This document shows, piece by piece, positions 42,982-51,855 of a stretch of 64,000 nucleotides of DNA (positions are counted from its first letter, which is position 1; every line of letters begins with the position of its first letter). The stretch is from positions 1-64,000 of the forward strand of contig NZ_LDJI01000004.1 in NCBI RefSeq assembly GCF_001431415.1, given 5' to 3'. The position numbers and the translations under genes were made by a program. Below the pieces are notes generated by a model. That model searched no databases and had not been told where the DNA came from. It saw only the letters and a program-made list of their open reading frames with translations. This DNA comes from Stenotrophomonas humi. GTDB lineage: Bacteria > Pseudomonadota > Gammaproteobacteria > Xanthomonadales > Xanthomonadaceae.

Positions 42982-44622
42982 ATGGATGTCGTCTTGAGCA
43001 AGTCACGCACCACCCAATTGTTGGCCTGTGTCGTTGCCGGTTTCGGGCTGGCGCTGTTGGCGGGGTGCGGCAAGGCGCCGGAACCTCCGATGCCCAAGGT
43101 GTTACCGCAGGTGATCCTGATCGAAGCCGATCTGCCACCGCGACCGATGAAGCCCGAGCTGCCGCCGCTGTTCGATGACATCGAACGGCGCACGTTCCAG
43201 TTCTTCTGGGACACCACCAACGAGCAGAACGGGCTGACGCCGGACCGCTATCCGTCGCGGCCGTTCGCCAGCATCGCCTCGGTGGGCTTTGCATTGACCG
43301 CGTACCCCATCGGCATCGAGAACGGTTGGGTAAGCCGCAACCAGGCCGTGGAGCGCACCCTGACCACGTTGCGCTTTTTCCGTGATCTGCCGACCGGCCC
43401 GCAGCGCACCGGCAAGGCCGGCTACAAGGGTTTCTACTATCACTTCCTGGACATGCAGGAAGGACGCCGTTACGACAGCTGGGTGGAGCTGTCCAGTGTT
43501 GATACCGCGCTGCTGCTGATGGGCGTGCTGTTCGCACAGACGTATTACGACGGCGACGATGCGCGCGAAAAGGAAATCCGCCAGATCGCCGACAGCCTCT
43601 ACAAACGCGTGGACTGGCAGTGGCTGCAGCGCAACAAGCCGCTGGTGTCGATGGGCTGGTTCCCGGAGAGCGGCTTCATCCAGCACGACTGGATGGGCTA
43701 CAACGAGGCGATGATGCTGTACATCCTTGCCCTCGGCTCGCCGACGCATCCGGTCGAGCCGGATGCTTGGACGGTCTGGACGCGCACCTACGACAACGAC
43801 TGGGGCGTGTACGAAGGGCAGGAGTATCTGGCGTTCGGGCCGTTGTTCGGCCACCAGTACAGCCACGTCTGGATCGATTTCCGCGACATCCAGGATGCCT
43901 ACATGCGCGAGCGCGGCATCGACTACTTCCTCAACAGCCGGCGTGCCACCCTGGCCCAACGCGAATACGCCATCGAGAACCCGATGCAGTGGCGCGAGTA
44001 CAGCGCCAACGTGTGGGGCCTGACCGCGGGTGACGGCCCGCAGAACACCACCCAGGAATACCGTGGCGAGCAGCGCCAGTTCCGTCATTACTCGGCGCGT
44101 GGCGCTGGCCTGCGCGAGAATTTCGATGATGGCACCATCGTGCCGTCGGCAGCGGTGTCGTCGCTGCCGTTCGCCCCGGAAGTGGTGATCCCGGCCACCG
44201 TGGAGATGCATCAGCGCTTCGGTGACTACCTGTACTCCAGTTACGGCTTCCTGGATTCATTCAACCCCAGCTTCAATTACGACATTCCGCTCAAGACCGG
44301 GCGCCTGATTCCGGACCGTGGCTGGGTGGCCAGCGATTACATCGCCATCGACCAGGGGCCGATCCTCACCGGCATTGCCAACTACCGCAATGAGTTCGTA
44401 TGGGAGGTGATGAAGAAGAACCCGTACATCCGCAAGGGCCTGGAGCGGGCGGGTTTCACCGGTGGCTGGTTGGCGCCGGAAGACAGTTTCCAGCCGCTAC
44501 GGAAGGACGAGAAGGCTGCCTCGGCACGTGCTGCGGGCATCGCCGAGTCGCGTGCCGCGGCCGCTGCCGAGCAGAAGGCGGCGACCGTGGCAACGCCTTC
44601 ATCCAAGCCGAAGCAGCCGTGA
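42982..44622 (+). CDS. Glucoamylase-fold glycoside hydrolase lipoprotein (GH144-like)
   Basis: A 546-residue predicted outer-membrane lipoprotein: lipobox LLAGC with Cys29 followed by Gly. The core has the glycoamylase (PF10091-type) pattern: DDIERRTFQFFWDTTNEQNGLTPDRYP, SVGFALTAYPIG, GFYYHFLDM, SSVDTALLLMG, HDWMGYNEAMMLYILALG, QYSHVWIDFRDI and WVASDYIAIDQGPIL. Members with known function in GH144 are endo-beta-1,2-glucanases, so cleavage of beta-1,2-glucan is the best guess. The C-terminal about 40 residues are Ala/Lys-rich. No ribosome site is seen before ATG 42982; it is followed after seven bases by the ABC binding protein, so the genes are coupled. Confidence 0.82.
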   Translation: MDVVLSKSRTTQLLACVVAGFGLALLAGCGKAPEPPMPKVLPQVILIEADLPPRPMKPELPPLFDDIERRTFQFFWDTTNEQNGLTPDRYPSRPFASIASVGFALTAYPIGIENGWVSRNQAVERTLTTLRFFRDLPTGPQRTGKAGYKGFYYHFLDMQEGRRYDSWVELSSVDTALLLMGVLFAQTYYDGDDAREKEIRQIADSLYKRVDWQWLQRNKPLVSMGWFPESGFIQHDWMGYNEAMMLYILALGSPTHPVEPDAWTVWTRTYDNDWGVYEGQEYLAFGPLFGHQYSHVWIDFRDIQDAYMRERGIDYFLNSRRATLAQREYAIENPMQWREYSANVWGLTAGDGPQNTTQEYRGEQRQFRHYSARGAGLRENFDDGTIVPSAAVSSLPFAPEVVIPATVEMHQRFGDYLYSSYGFLDSFNPSFNYDIPLKTGRLIPDRGWVASDYIAIDQGPILTGIANYRNEFVWEVMKKNPYIRKGLERAGFTGGWLAPEDSFQPLRKDEKAASARAAGIAESRAAAAAEQKAATVATPSSKPKQP

Positions 44623-44629
44623 GCCGGTG

Positions 44630-45913
44630 ATGATCCGCGCGCTGGCCATGATGCTGTTGATGCTGGTGTTGGCCGGCTGCGCCAAGCCGCAGGAGGGCGT
44701 CACGCTGCGGTTCTGGGCGATGGGGCGTGAAGCCGAAGTGGTCGGCGAGTTGATCCGCGAGTTCGAGGCCGAGAACCCCGGCATCCGCGTCGAGATCCAG
44801 AACATTCCATGGACCGCCGCGCACGAGAAGCTGCTCACCGCGTATGCCGCGGATGGGCTTCCCGATGTCTGCCAACTGGGCAATACGTGGATCGCCGAGT
44901 TCGCCACGCTGCAGGCGCTCACGCCGTTGCAGCCCTACGTGGATGCCTCGTCGGTGGTGAAGCCGCTGGATTATTTTCCCGGCATCTGGGACACCAACGT
45001 GGTGGATGGGCAGCTGGTCGGCGTGCCCTGGTACGTGGACACGCGGCTGTTGTTCTACCGCAAGGATCTGCTGCGCCAGGCCGGCTTTGATCACCCACCG
45101 CGCACCTGGGCTGAGTGGGACCAGATGAATGCCGCGCTGAAGAAGCTGATGGGCCCGAAGCGCTATCCGGTGCTGATGCCGCTCAACGAGTTCGAGCCGC
45201 AGTTGTCCTTCGCCCTGCAGCAGAGCGATCCCTTGCTGCGTGAGCGGGACACGCTGGGCAATTTCCGCAGCCCCGGCTTCAGGCGAACGCTGGCCTTCTA
45301 CGACAACATGTTCCAGCAGGGCTGGGCGCCGAAGATGTCCGAGACGCAGATATCCAACGTCTGGGATGAATTCTTCCGGGGGTTCACCGCGTTCTATCTG
45401 TCCGGTCCCTGGAACATCCGCGAGTTCCGCCAACGCCAGCCCGCCGGTCTGGAGGGCGAGTGGGGCACCACGGCCTTGCCGGGTCCTCATGGCCCGGGTG
45501 CGGGCATTGCCGGCGGTACCAGTCTGGTGGTGATGCGTTCTTCGCAGAAGAAGGAGGCCGCGTGGAAGTTGATTGAATTCCTGTCGCGGCCGGCGATCCA
45601 GCAGCGGTTCTACAAGATCATCGGGGATCTGCCGCCGCGTCGCAGCGCCTGGAACGCGCCGGAACTGACCCGCGATCCGCTGACTGCGGCGTTCGCCGAC
45701 CAGTTGGAGCGGGTCAAGCCGACGCCCAAGGTGCTGGAGTGGGAGCGCATCGCCCAGCAGATGCGCATCGTCACCGAACAGGTGGTGCGTGGCGGGCTGC
45801 CGCAGGACCGGGCGGTGGAGCAGCTGGATCAGCAGGTTGATGAGATCCTCGCCAAGCGCCGCTGGCTGATGGAACAGCGCGCCGAAGCGACAACGGCCGA
45901 GGGCGCGCGATGA
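44630..45913 (+). CDS. ABC transporter sugar-binding lipoprotein (CUT1 type)
   Basis: A 427-residue family 1 extracellular solute-binding protein with lipobox LVLAGC (Cys17). Typical features: TLRFWAMGREAEVVGELIREFEAENPGI, PDVCQLGNTWIAEF, VDGQLVGVPWYVDTRLLFYRKDLL and the late GGTSLVVMRSSQKKEAAWKLIEFL. It should deliver an oligosaccharide to the two permeases downstream. Relatives bind maltodextrins, glycerol-3-phosphate diesters or sophorooligosaccharides, so the ligand is open. The start ATG 44630 overlaps a GTG one codon upstream; the stop overlaps the permease start. Confidence 0.92.
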   Translation: MIRALAMMLLMLVLAGCAKPQEGVTLRFWAMGREAEVVGELIREFEAENPGIRVEIQNIPWTAAHEKLLTAYAADGLPDVCQLGNTWIAEFATLQALTPLQPYVDASSVVKPLDYFPGIWDTNVVDGQLVGVPWYVDTRLLFYRKDLLRQAGFDHPPRTWAEWDQMNAALKKLMGPKRYPVLMPLNEFEPQLSFALQQSDPLLRERDTLGNFRSPGFRRTLAFYDNMFQQGWAPKMSETQISNVWDEFFRGFTAFYLSGPWNIREFRQRQPAGLEGEWGTTALPGPHGPGAGIAGGTSLVVMRSSQKKEAAWKLIEFLSRPAIQQRFYKIIGDLPPRRSAWNAPELTRDPLTAAFADQLERVKPTPKVLEWERIAQQMRIVTEQVVRGGLPQDRAVEQLDQQVDEILAKRRWLMEQRAEATTAEGAR

Positions 45914-46791
45914 AGCAGCGCTCGCTCGCCGGCTGGCTGTTCGCTGCACCGGCCTTGATCGTGATCGGTGTGTTCTTCGGCTTGCCGGTGTTATCGGCGC
46001 TGGCGCTGAGTCTGACCGACTTCGACCTGTACGCGCTGGCTGACCCGCACAACCTGCGGTTCGCGGGCCTGGGCAACTACATCGACCTGTTGCAGACGCC
46101 GATGTTCTGGAAGGCGCTAGGCAACACCGCGTACTTCGTGGTGGTGGGCGTGCCGCTTTCCATCGGTTTGTCTCTGGGTGCGGCGATGTTGCTCAATGCG
46201 CCGGCTGCCCGCTTCAAGGCATTGTTCCGTACCGCGCTGTTCGCGCCGGTGGTGACCACGCTGGTCGCGGTAGCGGTGATCTGGCGCTACCTGTTCCACA
46301 CCCGCTATGGGCTGGTGAACTGGGGGCTGGGGCAGGTGGGCATCAACCCGGTGGATTGGCTGGGTGACCCGCACTGGGCCATGCCAACCATCATCGGTTT
46401 CGCGGTATGGAAGAACTTCGGCTACAACATGGTGATCTTCCTGGCCGGCTTGCAGGCCATTCCAAAGGACCTGTACGAAGCCGCGCGCATCGATGGCGCG
46501 TCGCGCTGGCAGCAGTTCCTGCATATCACCGTGCCGATGCTGGGGCCGGTGTTGCTGGTGGTTGGTGTGATCACCGTGTCCGGCTACTTCCAGTTGTTCG
46601 CCGAGCCTTACGTGATGACCCGCGGTGATCCCCTGCAGAGCACGGTGAGCGTGCTGTATTTCATGTTCGAGGAAGGCTTCAAGTGGTGGAACCTGGGGCG
46701 TGCTTCGGCAGTGGCGTTCCTGTTGTTCCTGATCATCCTGGCGGTGACCACGCTGATGCTGCGCTTCGGCAAGCGTAAGGAGCTGGTATGA
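45910..46791 (+). CDS. ABC sugar transporter permease (MalF/UgpA type)
   Basis: A 293-residue permease with six helices and the EAA loop EAARIDGASRWQQFLHITVPMLGPVL that contacts the ATPase. It belongs to the carbohydrate-uptake CUT1 group. It overlaps the binding-protein stop and the next permease start by four bases each, making one transcript. No ATPase gene is present here; the MalK/UgpC-type ATPase at 57414 may serve. Confidence 0.93.
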   Translation: MKQRSLAGWLFAAPALIVIGVFFGLPVLSALALSLTDFDLYALADPHNLRFAGLGNYIDLLQTPMFWKALGNTAYFVVVGVPLSIGLSLGAAMLLNAPAARFKALFRTALFAPVVTTLVAVAVIWRYLFHTRYGLVNWGLGQVGINPVDWLGDPHWAMPTIIGFAVWKNFGYNMVIFLAGLQAIPKDLYEAARIDGASRWQQFLHITVPMLGPVLLVVGVITVSGYFQLFAEPYVMTRGDPLQSTVSVLYFMFEEGFKWWNLGRASAVAFLLFLIILAVTTLMLRFGKRKELV

Positions 46792-47639
46792 GCCAGGTCG
46801 GCATGGCACGTGAAATCGGGCAGTCACGCTGGCATGCGTGGTGGATCAATGGCGGGCTGGGCCTGTTGGCGCTCATCAGTCTGGCGCCGCTGTTGTGGAT
46901 GGTGTCGGTGTCGTTCATGCCCAGCGGCCAGGCCTCGCAGTTCCCACCGCCGCTGCTGCCGGCGCAGACCACGCTGGCCAACTATCAGGCACTGTTCGCA
47001 CGCACCGGCATGGGCGGCAACTTCATCAACAGCCTGTTGGTTTCGGTTGGCATCACCTTGGGCTCGCTGCTGTTCAATACGCTGGCCGGCTATGCCTTCG
47101 CCAAGCTCCGTTTCGCCGGCCGTGAGCGGATATTCCAGATGCTGCTGGCGGCCCTGGTGATACCCGCGCAGGTAGCGATGTTGCCGTTGTTCCTGCTGAT
47201 GAAGCAGATGGGCCTGGTAAACACCTTCGGCGGCGTGGTGATCCCGGCGCTGGCCAGCGTGTTCGGCATCTTCCTGGTGCGGCAGTATGCGCGGTCGATT
47301 CCGGATGAGCTGCTGGAGGCCGCACGCATCGATGGCGCCAGCGAAGCACGCATCTTCTTCCAGATCGTGCTGCCGATGCTCAAGCCGGTGCTGGTGACGT
47401 TGGCCATTTTTACCTTCATGGGCGCATGGAATGACTTCATGTGGCCGTTGATCGTGCTTACCGACCAGGAGCACTACACGCTGCCGGTGGCGCTGGCCAG
47501 TTTGTCGCGCGAGCACATCATGGATGTCGAGATGATGATGGCTGGCGCGGTGGTGACGGTGTTGCCGGTGTTGTTGTTGTTCCTGTTGTTGCAGCGCTAC
47601 TACATCCAGGGCCTGCTGTTGGGTAGCGTCAAGGGATGA
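46788..47639 (+). CDS. ABC sugar transporter permease (MalG/UgpE type)
   Basis: A 283-residue six-helix permease with EAA loop EAARIDGASEARIFFQIVLPMLKPVL. It forms the transport channel with the upstream permease. The N-terminus MSQVGMAREIGQSRWHAWW is longer and more polar than in MalG. It is followed by a 117-base gap before the large secreted protein, so a separate promoter there is possible. Confidence 0.93.
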   Translation: MSQVGMAREIGQSRWHAWWINGGLGLLALISLAPLLWMVSVSFMPSGQASQFPPPLLPAQTTLANYQALFARTGMGGNFINSLLVSVGITLGSLLFNTLAGYAFAKLRFAGRERIFQMLLAALVIPAQVAMLPLFLLMKQMGLVNTFGGVVIPALASVFGIFLVRQYARSIPDELLEAARIDGASEARIFFQIVLPMLKPVLVTLAIFTFMGAWNDFMWPLIVLTDQEHYTLPVALASLSREHIMDVEMMMAGAVVTVLPVLLLFLLLQRYYIQGLLLGSVKG

Positions 47640-47756
47640 GGTGATGTTGTTTGCCTGGATGCACGGCCGCACTTCGCTGTTTGCCAATGAAACAACTGTC
47701 ACGCAGGGCGTCGTTCTCTGCGAAAATCCGGCCCGGATTGTTGGGCATGAATCGAG

Positions 47757-50700
47757 ATGCTGGTGATGAGTAAGCGCGCCGTCTGTCTGCTGTTTGCGAT
47801 GTTGCTGGGCACGAGCCTGCCGGCTGCGGCAGCGGTTCTGTCGAAGTTCGACGATGTCAACGCCTGGCAGTTGATCACCTCGCCGCAGGTCAGTGGTTCG
47901 TTGCGACCGGTCAGTGGCAACAACGGTCGCGCCTTGTGTCTGGATTACGATTTCCATGAAGTTTCCGGCTACGCCGGCATCCGTCGTGAGCTGGATGTCA
48001 CCTGGCCGGAAAACTATCAGGTCTCCTTCGAACTGCGCGGTGATTCGCCGGCCAACGACCTGCAGTTCAAACTCATCGACGCCAGCGGCGACAACGTGTG
48101 GTGGGTCAACCGCACCGGCTATCAGTTCCCCAAGCGCTGGACGCGGGTGGACTACCGCAAGCGCCATATCGAGAAGGCGTGGGGGCCGGGTGAAGACAAG
48201 ACACTGCGACGCAGCGCGGCGGTGGAATTCACCATCTACAGCAAGGTCGGCGGCCGCGGCACGGTGTGCTTCGATCAACTGACCCTGCAGCCGTTGCCGA
48301 AGGAAGACACCTCGGCCCTGACCACGACCGTCATCGCCGACACCGCCACCGCATTGCAGCAGCGTATCGCCGATGGCAAGCCGGACACGATGTGGATCAG
48401 CGGCGGCGTGAAGCACCAGACCATCAGCCTGGACCTGGGCAAGGTGCGCGAGTTTGGCGGTGCGGTGGTGCAGTGGGTGCCGGGCCTGGAGGCCTCGCAC
48501 TACGTGGTGCAGGCATCCAGTGACGGGCGCGACTGGCACAAGCTGCGTGAAGTCACCACCGGTGGTGGCGGTCGCGATTGGCTGGCGTTACCGGAAACCG
48601 AGGCCCGCTACCTGCGCTTCGATCTGGAGGACGGCCCCAGCTGGCGTTATGGCATCCGTGACATCAGCCTCAAGCCGCTGTCCTTTGCCAACACGACGAA
48701 CGATTTCATCCGTGCGGTCGGTGCCGATCTGCCGCGCGGGTCGCTGCCGCGCGGCTTCAGTGGCGAGCAATCGTATTGGACATTGTTGGGCCTGGACGGC
48801 GGCCGCGAGCAGGCGTTGATGAGCGAGGATGGTGCGCTGGAGGCGGCCAAGTCCGGCTTCAGCATCGAGCCGTTCGTTGTGCTGGATGGCAAGGTGCTGG
48901 GCTGGGCGGATGTCAGTGCCACGCAGTCGTTGCAGGACGGCTATCTGCCGGTGCCTTCTGTTGACTGGAAACATGATCACTTTGGTCTGCGTGTCACCGG
49001 TTTCGTGCAGGGGCAGCCGGATCAGGCGCAGCTGGTGGCGCGCTATCGCCTGAGCAACACCGACAAGGTGGTACACGAGTACAAGCTGGCCCTGGCGGTG
49101 CGCCCGTTCCAGGTCAACCCACCCAGCCAGTTCCTCAATACCGTGGGTGGTGTCAGCCGCATTGAACGCTTGGCCATGCAGGACGGGCAGGTGTCCGTTA
49201 ACGGCCAGCCGCGTGCATTTGCGGTCACCAAGCCGGATGAAACCTTTGCCAGTACCTTCGATGGCAAGTTGGATGTCACCCATCTGTCCGACAGGCAATT
49301 GCCCGGTTCGCATGAGGTAAACGATCCGACCGGGCTGGCTTCCGGCGCGATGGTGTACACGCTGAAGCTCGATCCGGGGCAGAGCAGGGAAGTCGCGCTG
49401 GTATTGCCGCAGACCGGGCAGTGGCGCATGCCGGCTGCGTTCGATGCCGACAAAGCGCAGCAGCAGGTCGCCGCGATGTGGCGGCAGAAGCTCGACCAGG
49501 TGCAGCTGCAGTTGCCGGACGCCGGCAAGCCGTTGGCCGATACGCTACGCACGGCGCTGGCACACATGTTGATCTCGCGCGTCGGTCCCAGCCTGCAGCC
49601 CGGAACCCGTTCCTACGCCCGCAGCTGGATACGTGACGGCGCGATGATCTCGGAAGGTCTGCTGCGGATGGGGCGCGACGATGCCGTGCGCCAGTACGTG
49701 GATTGGTACGCGCCGTACCAGTTCGAGAGCGGCATGGTGCCGTGTTGCGTGGACGCGCGTGGCAGCGATCCGGTACCGGAGAACGACAGCCACGGCGAGT
49801 TGATCTACACCATCGCCGAATACTGGCGACACACCGGTGATCTCGCCTTCCTGCAACGCATGTGGCCGCATGTGCAGGGCGCGTGGCAGTACATGGAAAC
49901 TCTGCGGCTGAGCGAGCGCACCGAGGAGAATCGTGCGCGTCATCCGGGCTTCTACGGGATGATGCCGGCCTCGATCAGTCACGAAGGCTATTCGGCCAAG
50001 CCGGTGCATTCGTACTGGGACGATTTCTGGGCATTGCGTGGCTACAAGGACGCAGCCGACATGGCGGCCGCGCTTGGTCTGGAAGAGGAGGCGCTGGTGA
50101 TGGCGGCCTCGCGCGATCAGTTCCGCCAGGATCTGAACGACTCACTGCTGGCGACCATGCAGTCCCACAGGATCGACTACCTGCCGGGCTCGGTGGAACT
50201 GGGTGACTTCGATGCCACCTCCACCACGATCTCACTGGCGCCGGGCGGCGAACAGGGGCGCTTGCCGCAGCCTGCGTTGAACAACACCTTCGAGCGTTAC
50301 TGGGCGCACTTCGTGGAACGCCGCGATGGCAAGCGCCAGTGGAAGGACTACACGCCTTACGAATGGCGCAATGTCGCCGCCTTCGTGCGTCTGGGGTGGC
50401 GCGCCCGGGCGACCGAGGCCAGCGATTACTTCTTCAAGGATCGGGCACCGCAAGGCTGGAACCAGTGGGCGGAAGTGGTGTCCTCAACCCCGCGCAAGCC
50501 GTTCTTCGTCGGCGATCTGCCGCATGCCTGGGTGGCATCGGATTTCGTTCGCTCCGCACTGGACATGTTTGCCTACGAACGCGAAGTGGATGACGCCATC
50601 GTGCTGGCAGCCGGTGTGTCGGCCGCCTGGCTGAGTGGCAAGGGCATCGCCATCGACGGCCTGCACACCGCACACGGGACGGTGAAGTACAGCCTTGTTC

Positions 50701-50921
50701 GAAGTGACAAGCAGCTGACCTTGCAGGTCCCTGAAGGCCTGCAGTTGCAGGCAGGTGGGTTGGTGCTGCCGTGGCCGTATCCAGGCACGCCGGGCACGGC
50801 AACCGTCAACGGCGAGCCGGTGGAATGGATGGCCAACGAACTGCGCATCACTACTTTGCCAGCGAAGGTCGAAATCGAAATTCCCGCCGAGCTGCGCCGC
50901 AGCGAGCGCAGCCGTCGCTGA
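47757..50921 (+). CDS. Large secreted protein: carbohydrate-binding-like modules plus six-hairpin glycosidase-like domain
   Basis: A 1054-residue exported protein (signal peptide MLVMSKRAVCLLFAMLLG..., cleavage near PAAAA). Residues about 27-185 are a beta-sandwich resembling a carbohydrate-binding module (FDDVNAWQLITS..., DVTWPENYQVSFEL), 190-310 an F5/8-type C (discoidin) module (IADGKPDTMWISG, RYLRFDLEDGPSWRYGIRDISL), and about 600-960 an (alpha/alpha)6 barrel (RSYARSWIRDGAMISEGLLRMG near 617, ENDSHGELIYTIAEYWRHTGD near 677, VHSYWDDFWALRGY near 750) with acidic residues that could be catalytic, then a C-terminal beta domain. No exact glycoside hydrolase family is recognised. It is probably a periplasmic or surface glycosidase that completes breakdown begun by the GH144-like enzyme. 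ATG 47766 is an alternative start. Confidence 0.85.
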   Translation: MLVMSKRAVCLLFAMLLGTSLPAAAAVLSKFDDVNAWQLITSPQVSGSLRPVSGNNGRALCLDYDFHEVSGYAGIRRELDVTWPENYQVSFELRGDSPANDLQFKLIDASGDNVWWVNRTGYQFPKRWTRVDYRKRHIEKAWGPGEDKTLRRSAAVEFTIYSKVGGRGTVCFDQLTLQPLPKEDTSALTTTVIADTATALQQRIADGKPDTMWISGGVKHQTISLDLGKVREFGGAVVQWVPGLEASHYVVQASSDGRDWHKLREVTTGGGGRDWLALPETEARYLRFDLEDGPSWRYGIRDISLKPLSFANTTNDFIRAVGADLPRGSLPRGFSGEQSYWTLLGLDGGREQALMSEDGALEAAKSGFSIEPFVVLDGKVLGWADVSATQSLQDGYLPVPSVDWKHDHFGLRVTGFVQGQPDQAQLVARYRLSNTDKVVHEYKLALAVRPFQVNPPSQFLNTVGGVSRIERLAMQDGQVSVNGQPRAFAVTKPDETFASTFDGKLDVTHLSDRQLPGSHEVNDPTGLASGAMVYTLKLDPGQSREVALVLPQTGQWRMPAAFDADKAQQQVAAMWRQKLDQVQLQLPDAGKPLADTLRTALAHMLISRVGPSLQPGTRSYARSWIRDGAMISEGLLRMGRDDAVRQYVDWYAPYQFESGMVPCCVDARGSDPVPENDSHGELIYTIAEYWRHTGDLAFLQRMWPHVQGAWQYMETLRLSERTEENRARHPGFYGMMPASISHEGYSAKPVHSYWDDFWALRGYKDAADMAAALGLEEEALVMAASRDQFRQDLNDSLLATMQSHRIDYLPGSVELGDFDATSTTISLAPGGEQGRLPQPALNNTFERYWAHFVERRDGKRQWKDYTPYEWRNVAAFVRLGWRARATEASDYFFKDRAPQGWNQWAEVVSSTPRKPFFVGDLPHAWVASDFVRSALDMFAYEREVDDAIVLAAGVSAAWLSGKGIAIDGLHTAHGTVKYSLVRSDKQLTLQVPEGLQLQAGGLVLPWPYPGTPGTATVNGEPVEWMANELRITTLPAKVEIEIPAELRRSERSRR

Positions 50922-50946
50922 CCTCCCGAGCCATGCAAGCGCTCCT

Positions 50947-51021
50947 GTAGCGCCGGGCCATGCCATGCAAAGCGTCATCGGGTTGCGAACAATGCCCCAG
51001 CGGAGCATGGCTCCGCTCTAC
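50947..51021. repeat. SMAG/GTAG-type repeat pair
   Basis: On the minus strand, GTAG (complement of 51018-51021) is followed by the perfect hairpin AGCGGAGC-CAT-GCTCCGCT (50999-51017). A plus-strand GTAG at 50947-50950 followed by CGCCGGGCCATGCC makes a degenerate facing element. GTAG plus a short stem is the mark of the SMAG repeats known from Stenotrophomonas maltophilia. They lie between the convergent glycosidase and eda. Confidence 0.55.
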
Positions 51022-51064
51022 AGTGATGGATTGCCAACCCGCTCACCCATCGGACCCTGCAAAC

Positions 51065-51095
51065 AAAAACTGCGCCTCGAACTCCGAGGCGCAGG
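51065..51095 (-). terminator. Rho-independent terminator of the zwf-eda operon
   Basis: CTGCGCCTCG (51071-51080) pairs perfectly with CGAGGCGCAG (51086-51095), loop of five bases; on the minus strand the stem is followed by TTTTTGTTT. It lies 46 bases after the eda stop. Confidence 0.9.
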
Positions 51096-51141
51096 TCAGT
51101 AGACGGAGGGAGAGGGAGATCTACCGTCGTACCTGTAAAAC

Positions 51142-51801
51142 TCAGAGCGCGCGGGCGCGCTTCACGATTTCCGCCGCGGCCGCGGCCGACTGCTTCACCG
51201 CATCCCAGTTGCCTTCGCGGATCCATGCGTCCTGCACCATCCACGATCCGCCGATGCAGACCACGTTCTTCTGCGACAGGTAATCGCCAGCCGTCGCTTC
51301 GGTGATGCCGCCGGTGGGGCACAGCTTCAGCTCCGGGATCGGCCCGGCGACACCCTTGATCATCGCCAGACCACCCACGGCCGTGGCCGGGAACAGCTTG
51401 CAGATGCGGAAGCCGCGCGCGACCAGTGCCAGCAGTTCGGTCGGCGACGCCGCGCCCGGCACCACCGGGAGTTGTGCGGCGGCCAGCGCATCGGCCATGT
51501 GTGCAGGCGTGCCCGGCGTCACCAGGAAGTCAGCACCAGCATCAATGGAGCGCTGCATCTGATCGACGGTCAATACGGTGCCAGCGCCCACCACCACGTC
51601 GGGCAGTTCGCGTTTGAGCATGGCCAGCGCTTCCATCGCCACCGGCGTGCGCAGGGTGAGTTCGATGGCCGGCAGGCCGCCTTCCAGCAACGCAGCGCTG
51701 ACCGCGCGCGCCTGGTCAAGCGTATGGACGGTGACCACTGGCAGGATGCCGGCTGCGGTCAACAACTGCTCGGCGCGATCCTGATGTTGGGCAATGCTCA
51801 T
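51142..51801 (-). CDS. eda: 2-dehydro-3-deoxy-6-phosphogluconate (KDPG) aldolase
   Basis: Splits KDPG to pyruvate and glyceraldehyde-3-phosphate, the last Entner-Doudoroff step. The 219-residue protein has the Schiff-base Lys135 in FRICKLFPA, Glu47 in AIELTLRT, and GAGTVL. Length fits the family (213 aa in E. coli). It follows edd after 54 bases and ends the operon at a strong terminator. Confidence 0.97.
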   Translation of the reverse strand: MSIAQHQDRAEQLLTAAGILPVVTVHTLDQARAVSAALLEGGLPAIELTLRTPVAMEALAMLKRELPDVVVGAGTVLTVDQMQRSIDAGADFLVTPGTPAHMADALAAAQLPVVPGAASPTELLALVARGFRICKLFPATAVGGLAMIKGVAGPIPELKLCPTGGITEATAGDYLSQKNVVCIGGSWMVQDAWIREGNWDAVKQSAAAAAEIVKRARAL

Positions 51802-51855
51802 CGTGTTCCTTTACTGATACGGGGAGCGCGCTGCAATCGTGGCAGCGCGCGGGGA

